Under the pieces are notes generated by a model. That model was given only the letters and a program-made list of their open reading frames with translations. It ran no database searches and was not told the origin of the DNA. Below, one piece after another: positions 57,697 through 64,000 of a stretch of 64,000 bases of DNA (the first letter of the stretch is position 1; each line of letters starts with the position of its first letter). The DNA comes from Pseudobutyrivibrio ruminis (lineage in GTDB: Bacteria; Bacillota; Clostridia; Lachnospirales; Lachnospiraceae), in assembly GCA_015057305.1 (NCBI GenBank), contig SVES01000007.1, forward strand, positions 32,991 to 96,990, given 5' to 3'. A program made the translations under genes and the position numbers.

Positions 57697-59952
57697 ATGA
57701 AAGAATTCGATAGACAAAAGCATTTTTTAATGGATGTTTTTAAGAGCCAAGCATATATTCCAATGAAGAAAAAGGATTTGGAAATATTACTTGATGTTGA
57801 AAAGGATAAAAGAGAAGAGTTCGCTCAGGTTTTAAAGGAACTTGTTGAGGAAGGGCAAGTTGAGATTACCAAGCGTGGTAAGTATCAGATTGCTGAGAAT
57901 CGACCTAAGTTTGTTAAGCTAAAGGACCATCGCTCAAAGAAACCTACTAAGGCTGAGACTTCTATTAGAAAGCAGTCTCTTAACGAGGTGGCAAGGAAAG
58001 CAAATAAGCCAAGCAATAAAGACGTTGAGCCAGATATTATTGGGCGTTTTATTTCCCATAAGGATGGTTACGGCTTTATAGAAGTTGAAGGTTCAGAGGA
58101 AGATTATTTTGTTGGCAGGGATAATACAGGCTTTGCCATGCAGGATGATACAGTTGCAGCCGTGCTTACCTTTGGAGCTCCAGGCAAGCGTCAGGAAGCA
58201 AAGGTCATTAGAATAATTACTCATGGCTTTTCTGATGTTGTAGGAACATATGAGAAGAACCCTAGCTTTGGGTTTGTAGTAGCAGATAGCAACAAATTAG
58301 ATAGAGACATCTTCATCCCTGCCGGCAAGGATATGGGAGCTGTGTCTGGACACAAGGTTGTATGCCACATAGAGGATTACGGTGATGATAGTCACAAGCC
58401 TGAGGGAGTTATTACTGAGATTATTGGTCATAAAAATGATCCAGGCGTAGACATTATGTCTATAGTAAAAAGCTTTGGCATAGATACTGAGTTTTCTGAC
58501 AAGGTTTTAAAGCAGGCTACAAATGTTGCTAAGCCAGTATCTGAAGCAGATATGGCGGGACGTAATGATATACGAGAAAAGGTGGTTATCACGATAGATG
58601 GAGAAGACACTAAGGATATTGATGATGGCGTTTCTCTTGAAATGGATGGAGAAAACTATATCTTAGGTGTGCATATTGCTGATGTTACAAATTATGTACA
58701 GGAATCCTCAGCCTTGGATGTGGAAGCATTAAAACGAGGTACATCGGTATATCTTGCTGACAGAGTTATCCCTATGTTGCCCCATACACTTTCAAATGGT
58801 ATGTGTTCCTTGAATGAAGGAGAAGATAGACTGGCTTTATCTTGCATTATGAAGTTTTCACCTAAGGGTGAGCTTATTGATCATGATATTTGCGAATCTG
58901 TAATTAATAGTAATCACCGCATGACTTATACTGATGTCTATGCCATAATGACTGGTGATGAAGCTACAAGAAATCGCTATGCAGATATTTCTGAGATGGT
59001 TGATAATATGTACAAGCTATCCCAGATTCTCAGGGCAAAGAGAAAAAAGAGAGGGGCAATCGACTTTGATTTTCCTGAGACACATATTTTAATAGACGAA
59101 AATGGAAAGGTGGCAGGTCTTGTTCCATATGAGAGAAATGATGCTCATAAGCTTATAGAGGATTTTATGCTTGCAGCTAATGAGACTGTTGCAGAGCATT
59201 TTTCACTTATGGAATCTCCATTTGTGTATCGTGTTCATGGGGCACCAGATCCAGAAAAAATACAAGGTTTGGCTAGATTTTTGGGAGCATGTGGCTATAG
59301 CTTAAAGGGAAATAAAGATAGTATTCATCCAAAGGAGATTCAAAAGATGCTAGAATCACTTGCAGGCCATGAGGATGAAGCAGTTATTACCAAAATGACA
59401 CTACGTAGCATGCAACAGGCTAAATATGATACTGAATGTAAGGGACACTTTGGACTTGCGGCTGAATACTACTGTCATTTCACTTCTCCAATTAGAAGGT
59501 ATCCTGATTTGCAGATACACCGCATTATTAAGGACCACTTGCGAGGACGTATGAATGAGAGAAAAATTTCTCATTACGAAAGTATTTTGCCTCAGGTGGC
59601 TATGGAGACAAGTAAGCTTGAACGGAGAGCAGAAGAGTGTGAGCGTGAGGTTGATAAGCTGAAAATTGTTCAATACATGCGTCAGTATATTGGACAACAG
59701 TTTGAGGGAAGTATTTCATCCATTACTGGTTGGGGAATGTATGTAGAGCTTGAAAATACAGTAGAAGGACTTGTTCATGTATCCACTCTTTATGATGACC
59801 ATTACGATTTCATTGAAGAGAATCTTACCCTGGTAGGAGAGCGTACAGGCCGTACATTTAAACTGGGTCAACCTGTTACCGTAATCCTGGATTCCGTAGA
59901 TGAAAACGCCCGAACAATCGATTTCGTTTTAGAAGAGTTTCAACGTTTCTAA
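57697..59952 (+). CDS. rnr: Ribonuclease R
   Basis: TIDGEDTKDIDDGVSLE; YCHFTSPIRRYPDLQIHRII; C-terminal S1 domain. Confidence 0.96.
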   Translation: MKEFDRQKHFLMDVFKSQAYIPMKKKDLEILLDVEKDKREEFAQVLKELVEEGQVEITKRGKYQIAENRPKFVKLKDHRSKKPTKAETSIRKQSLNEVARKANKPSNKDVEPDIIGRFISHKDGYGFIEVEGSEEDYFVGRDNTGFAMQDDTVAAVLTFGAPGKRQEAKVIRIITHGFSDVVGTYEKNPSFGFVVADSNKLDRDIFIPAGKDMGAVSGHKVVCHIEDYGDDSHKPEGVITEIIGHKNDPGVDIMSIVKSFGIDTEFSDKVLKQATNVAKPVSEADMAGRNDIREKVVITIDGEDTKDIDDGVSLEMDGENYILGVHIADVTNYVQESSALDVEALKRGTSVYLADRVIPMLPHTLSNGMCSLNEGEDRLALSCIMKFSPKGELIDHDICESVINSNHRMTYTDVYAIMTGDEATRNRYADISEMVDNMYKLSQILRAKRKKRGAIDFDFPETHILIDENGKVAGLVPYERNDAHKLIEDFMLAANETVAEHFSLMESPFVYRVHGAPDPEKIQGLARFLGACGYSLKGNKDSIHPKEIQKMLESLAGHEDEAVITKMTLRSMQQAKYDTECKGHFGLAAEYYCHFTSPIRRYPDLQIHRIIKDHLRGRMNERKISHYESILPQVAMETSKLERRAEECEREVDKLKIVQYMRQYIGQQFEGSISSITGWGMYVELENTVEGLVHVSTLYDDHYDFIEENLTLVGERTGRTFKLGQPVTVILDSVDENARTIDFVLEEFQRF

Positions 59953-60091
59953 CGTATATGAGATATTCAAAGAAGTAAAAATAGCTTGTAGTTGACAAGC
60001 TATTATATTTCTTAAGCGGAGCTTTTTATGCGGAGCGTAGAAATCATAATGCTTGTCAGCGTAACAAGCGAGCGAAAGACTAGGAGATTAT

Positions 60092-60565
60092 TTGATTATG
60101 AATAAAGAAGGACGTAAATTAATTGCTAATAATAAAAAAGCTTATCATGAATATTTCATGGAAGAGGAGTACGAGGCAGGCATAGAGTTACACGGAACAG
60201 AAGTAAAGTCTATGCGAATGGGCCAGTGCTCCATTAAAGAAGCTTTCGTGCGTATAGATAATGGCGAGATGTTTATTTATCAGATGCATGTAAATCCTTA
60301 TGAGAAAGGGAATATTTTTAATCGTGATCCACTTCGTCCACGTAAGCTTTTGTTACACAAATCAGAGATTAACCGCCTTTTAAGTAAGATTAAAGAAAGT
60401 GGATATACTATTGTTCCTCTTGAGGTTTATCTTAACAATGGTCTTGTTAAGGTAAAGATTGCCCTTGCAAAAGGTAAAAAGCTTTATGATAAGAGAGCAG
60501 ATATTCAGAAAAAGGATTTAAAAAGAGAAGCGGAAAGAGACTTTAAGGTAAGGAATTTGCGATAA
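60092..60565 (+). CDS. smpB: SsrA-binding protein
   Basis: NKKAYHEYFMEEEYEAGIELHGTEVKSMRMGQCSIKEAF; KGKKLYDKRADIQKKDLKREAERD. Confidence 0.98.
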   Translation: MIMNKEGRKLIANNKKAYHEYFMEEEYEAGIELHGTEVKSMRMGQCSIKEAFVRIDNGEMFIYQMHVNPYEKGNIFNRDPLRPRKLLLHKSEINRLLSKIKESGYTIVPLEVYLNNGLVKVKIALAKGKKLYDKRADIQKKDLKREAERDFKVRNLR

Positions 60566-61119
60566 TGAAAATAATACTTGCATCAAACTCGCCACGTAGG
60601 AAAGAACTGTTAGAGCAGGTGGGAATTGAATTTGAGGTAATGTCCTCAGATGTGGATGAGATAACAGATAAGACAGCACCAGCAGATGTTGTTATGGATT
60701 TAAGCCGTATAAAGGCTGAAGCAATTGCAAGAAATAATAAAGGTGTTGTAGTTCTTGCGGCTGATACAGTAGTAGCTTATAACGGACAGATTCTTGGAAA
60801 ACCAAAGGGGGAAGCTGATGCCTTTAAAATGCTAAAGCTTCTTTCAGGAAAAGCACATCAGGTATTTACAGGTGTGACTATTGTGGATGAAGCTGGTGAA
60901 AGTAATTCGTTTTTTGAGTCCACGGATGTTTTAATGTATGAAAACTCTGACGAACTACTCAAAAAATATATTGCTACTGGTGAACCTATGGATAAAGCTG
61001 GAGCTTATGGAATCCAGGGTAAGGGGGCAGTCCTTGTAAAAGAAATAAAGGGGGACTACAATAATGTTGTAGGGTTACCTTTATCAAGGGTTTGCAAAGA
61101 GTTAAATTTTGAACTGTAA
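60565..61119 (+). CDS. maf: Maf-family nucleoside triphosphate pyrophosphatase
   Basis: ILASNSPRRKELLEQVGIEFEV; VLAADTVVAYNGQILGKPK; GEPMDKAGAYGIQGKGAVLV. Confidence 0.95.
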   Translation: MKIILASNSPRRKELLEQVGIEFEVMSSDVDEITDKTAPADVVMDLSRIKAEAIARNNKGVVVLAADTVVAYNGQILGKPKGEADAFKMLKLLSGKAHQVFTGVTIVDEAGESNSFFESTDVLMYENSDELLKKYIATGEPMDKAGAYGIQGKGAVLVKEIKGDYNNVVGLPLSRVCKELNFEL

Positions 61120-61171
61120 GTTCATTGATTTTTATTGAGAAACCTTTATAATAATATATGCTTTTGATTAT

Positions 61172-61510
61172 GGGCCTGTCATGGTTTCGACAGGGGTCAT
61201 GCAGCGGAAGAAGCGAGTCCCACGGTAATGGGTTAAATGGCCAAAATTAAAATTAAACGCTGAAGATAATTTAGCATACGCTGCCTAGTTGCGGCAGTCT
61301 GACCTAGGGCACCTACACCTTAGGACCCAGACTTCGACTCTGTAGGAAACGACACTATCAAAGCTTTGAGATGGTGGGCGTATCATGAAGCTACTAAAGC
61401 ATGTATCTTGTTTGTAAGAGCCATGTGGAGGGAATGTTAAATTACAAACTACACTCGTAGAAGGGCCGGGAATTGGCTTTTGGACACGGGTTCGACTCCC
61501 GTCAGGTCCA
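61172..61510 (+). ncRNA. ssrA: tmRNA; predicted tag (A)EDNLAYAA encoded at 61259-61288
   Basis: 5' GGGCCTGTCATGGTTTCGACAGG; 3' GGGTTCGACTCCCGTCAGGTCCA; acceptor ends pair (GGGCCTG/CAGGTCC); tag GCT GAA GAT AAT TTA GCA TAC GCT GCC TAG. Confidence 0.96.
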
Positions 61511-61532
61511 CTATTTATTAAGGGGGGAGATT

Positions 61533-62630
61533 ATGAATAAAAAAGTATTTGCTTTATTTGCTAGTTCTTTGATTCTTTTATCTGCATGTGGTACTAATAA
61601 TACTGCAGCTTCTAATTCAGTTGAGCTTTCAAACAATAATGAGACAACTGAAAAAGCTGAGGATGCTAGTACACAGGCGGATATAGAAATTTCCAATAGT
61701 CTATTTTCTATTACAATTCCAGCAGAGTTTCAGGATATTTATGATTCAGAAGTTACTGATGACAAAATAACTATTTATCATAAGGAATATAAGGAAGCAG
61801 GCTTTGGTGGCATGGCATTTACTATTTGGGCAAGACCTTTTCCTTCAGAGATGGCTGGTGGCCCATATGTAAAGCAAGGAGAGCTTACAGATGCTGATGG
61901 AAATAAGTATGAAGTGATGCTTGGTTTTGCTACTGAGCTTCAGTGGGATATGGAAGAATCAGAAGAAATGCCAGAGGATTTTGCTAAGCTTTCAGGTATA
62001 GGCTATGAGGTTGCTGAAAATATTACTGGTGTTAATGGTGCAACCTATGTCTATGGCGCTGGAACTTCAGGCGAAGACTTATATAGCGATATAGTGGATT
62101 TATACAAAAAAGCAATAGATGAGGGCTGGGATGCTTCTAAATACGAAGAAAATAACATGAGCCCTGAATTTTATAATCTATCTTTGGAGGGGGCAAATAA
62201 TATTGGCTTTGCATATTATGATACTGATAAAGATGGAATAGATGAGCTTTTTGTTGGCACAATCAAGGATGATGAGCTTAATGGTGCAATATATGATATT
62301 TACACTATGGTGGATGGTGTCCCTACACACGTAGTCTCAGGAACGGCACGTGACAGATATTTTGTTTATATGGGTAGCTTCATTGTAAATGAGTATTCAG
62401 GTGGTGCCATGGAAAATGGCAAAGTTGTTTATGCCTTAGAATCAAACTCAACCGATATGGTATATCAGTGGGCTACAAAATATGATGCATATGAAAATGA
62501 AGAAGAACCATGGTTCATTAGTTACACTGAAGATGAATGGGAAAATGTTACTGAGGATGAATATCTTAGTAGAGAAGCCCCAGCTGAAGATTACACTCAG
62601 TTAACTTTTACTTCTTTAGCTGATTTATAA
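61533..62630 (+). CDS. Putative lipoprotein
   Basis: MNKKVFALFASSLILLSACGTNNT lipobox. The ORF-track start at 61473 lies inside ssrA. Confidence 0.8.
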   Translation: MNKKVFALFASSLILLSACGTNNTAASNSVELSNNNETTEKAEDASTQADIEISNSLFSITIPAEFQDIYDSEVTDDKITIYHKEYKEAGFGGMAFTIWARPFPSEMAGGPYVKQGELTDADGNKYEVMLGFATELQWDMEESEEMPEDFAKLSGIGYEVAENITGVNGATYVYGAGTSGEDLYSDIVDLYKKAIDEGWDASKYEENNMSPEFYNLSLEGANNIGFAYYDTDKDGIDELFVGTIKDDELNGAIYDIYTMVDGVPTHVVSGTARDRYFVYMGSFIVNEYSGGAMENGKVVYALESNSTDMVYQWATKYDAYENEEEPWFISYTEDEWENVTEDEYLSREAPAEDYTQLTFTSLADL

Positions 62631-62670
62631 ATTTTGAAATATAAATTAATAACTTTCGTTATATTTAACA

Positions 62671-62704
62671 AAAATTCCGTTCTGAATTGAACGGAATTTT
62701 TTTT
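62671..62704 (+). terminator. Intrinsic terminator
   Basis: AAATTCCGTTC-TGAATT-GAACGGAATTTTTTTT. Confidence 0.85.
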
Positions 62705-62746
62705 AATGATAAAATTTTTTTTAAAAGTAGGGAGACTAATTTCATT

Positions 62747-63883
62747 ATGGGTAAATATAGAAGAAACATGTCTGAAAGTGAGCGCAGAGCATATCGTAAG
62801 CGCAAAAGACTTCTTAGAAAAATCCAAGTATATTCTGAAATAGGAATTATATCTATTGCAATAATTGTAGCTGGGGCGTTAATCCTTTCCCATGGTAAAG
62901 GAAAGGATAATTCTATTACTGTAGCTGCTGAGGAACAGGCTAATACTGAGCAGGAAGCAGAAAGTGAAGATGCTCAGGAGGAAAGCAAGGGCTTAAAAAT
63001 ATCATCTTCAAAATCCCAGGCTGAGGAAACCGAGACAGAAGATGCTTCAGCGGCAGAACAGGAAGCTACTGCAACATACTCTGCAAAAGAGGCTGAAAGT
63101 GTAACAGAAATAAGTGGTGATGTAGTCAGCTCCAATGCCATATTAATTAATAATGATACTAAGGAAATTGTTGCAACAAGAAATGCATATGACAAAATCG
63201 TGCCAGCTTCAATGACTAAGGTAATGACCATACTAGTAGCAGCAAATCATATTACTGAAGAACAACTGGACGAGGTCATACCATTGTCCCATGAAGCAGT
63301 GGATTATTCATATGCTGGTGGTGGCTCTACCTCTGGTTTTGTGGAAGACGAGCAGGTGACTATCAGGGATCTTTTCTATGGGACGATTCTGCCGTCAGGT
63401 GGTGATGCGGCGGCGCAGCTTGCAATATATTTGGCAGGGGATGTAGATAGCTTTGTTGAAATGATGAATGAAGAAGTGTCTGCCCTTGGTTTGACAAATA
63501 CTCATTTTACAAACCCTGTGGGCTTTTATGATGATAATCACTACAGCACACCATATGAAATTTCGATTATTATGATGGCTGCACTGGATAATGAACTTTG
63601 TAAAGAGGTGCTAACCACAAAGGTATACAATTCATCAGCGACAGATGTTAATCCAGAGGGAATTACTATATCTAACTGGTTTCTTAGAAAAATTGAAGAT
63701 AAAGATATCGGTGGCGAAATCGGCGGAGCTAAAACAGGATTTGTCAATGAGTCTGGAAACTGCGCTGTTAGCTCTATGGTATCGACTTCAGGCACAGAAT
63801 ACATATGTTGCACTGCCAATTCAACCTCATCCTGGAGATGTATTTACGACCATGTAGATATTTATAAAGCCTATACCAATTAA
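62747..63883 (+). CDS. Serine-type D-alanyl-D-alanine carboxypeptidase (PBP5-like)
   Basis: SxxK PASMTKVMTI; GGGSTSGF region; KTG in GGAKTGFVNESGNC. ATG 62747 follows GTAGGGAG. Confidence 0.9.
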   Translation: MGKYRRNMSESERRAYRKRKRLLRKIQVYSEIGIISIAIIVAGALILSHGKGKDNSITVAAEEQANTEQEAESEDAQEESKGLKISSSKSQAEETETEDASAAEQEATATYSAKEAESVTEISGDVVSSNAILINNDTKEIVATRNAYDKIVPASMTKVMTILVAANHITEEQLDEVIPLSHEAVDYSYAGGGSTSGFVEDEQVTIRDLFYGTILPSGGDAAAQLAIYLAGDVDSFVEMMNEEVSALGLTNTHFTNPVGFYDDNHYSTPYEISIIMMAALDNELCKEVLTTKVYNSSATDVNPEGITISNWFLRKIEDKDIGGEIGGAKTGFVNESGNCAVSSMVSTSGTEYICCTANSTSSWRCIYDHVDIYKAYTN

Positions 63884-63896
63884 ATAAATCAGACAT

Positions 63897-63928
63897 AAAA
63901 AAATCCCTTGTTAATTACAAGGGATTCA
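63897..63928 (+). terminator. Hairpin/terminator after D,D-carboxypeptidase
   Basis: AATCCCTTGT-TAATT-ACAAGGGATT. Confidence 0.55.
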
Positions 63929-64000
63929 GAGTGTAGACAAAGAAGATGCTGCAAAACTAAGTTTTGCAGCATCATTTCCTTTTTTCTAAGATTATATTTT

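Noticed and set aside
61473-61532. Upstream start of the lipoprotein ORF
   Set aside because: That region is the 3' end of tmRNA; the lipoprotein signal peptide begins at ATG 61533 after AGGGGGGAG.

Overview
The window looks like chromosomal DNA of a low-GC Firmicute, probably Lachnospiraceae (Butyrivibrio/Pseudobutyrivibrio-like). That placement is an inference from gene content and style. Three parts stand out. (1) About 1-21.3 kb is a compact co-directional biosynthetic locus. It holds a GH3-type enzyme cut by the left edge, a CapA-like protein, a GT2, two ABC exporter half-transporters, two NRPS genes (A-T-C and A-T-C-A-T-C), a GT2-GH3 fusion protein, two ATP-grasp ligases, a tyrosine phosphatase-like protein and an Sfp-type PPTase. 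An internally deleted acyltransferase-3 relic follows it. (2) About 21.7-33.8 kb is accessory DNA: an MCP, a long imperfect hairpin, a DRE-TIM aldolase-like gene, a (GACA)16 microsatellite with a small ORF and terminator ahead of an amidase/zinc-ribbon operon, a duplicated Rpn-nuclease C-terminus, a CgeB-like glycosyltransferase and a second PPTase. (3) About 33.9-64 kb is mostly ordinary core genome: ilvN-ilvC, azlCD, glnS, prmA-rsmE, cysteine desulfurase-thiI, mtaB, ireB-ruvX, rnjA, aroC-tgt-yajC, secG-rnr-smpB-maf-ssrA and a D,D-carboxypeptidase. It also carries an AP2-domain protein and an IS3 transposase relic. My strongest candidates for something undescribed are the NRPS/GH3/ATP-grasp locus with its GT2-GH3 fusion, and the GACA-repeat leader. 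In only one of its three repeat phases would that leader be translated through an intrinsic terminator and end on the ATGA overlap with the amidase start. All homology calls were made by eye from motifs; no database search was run.
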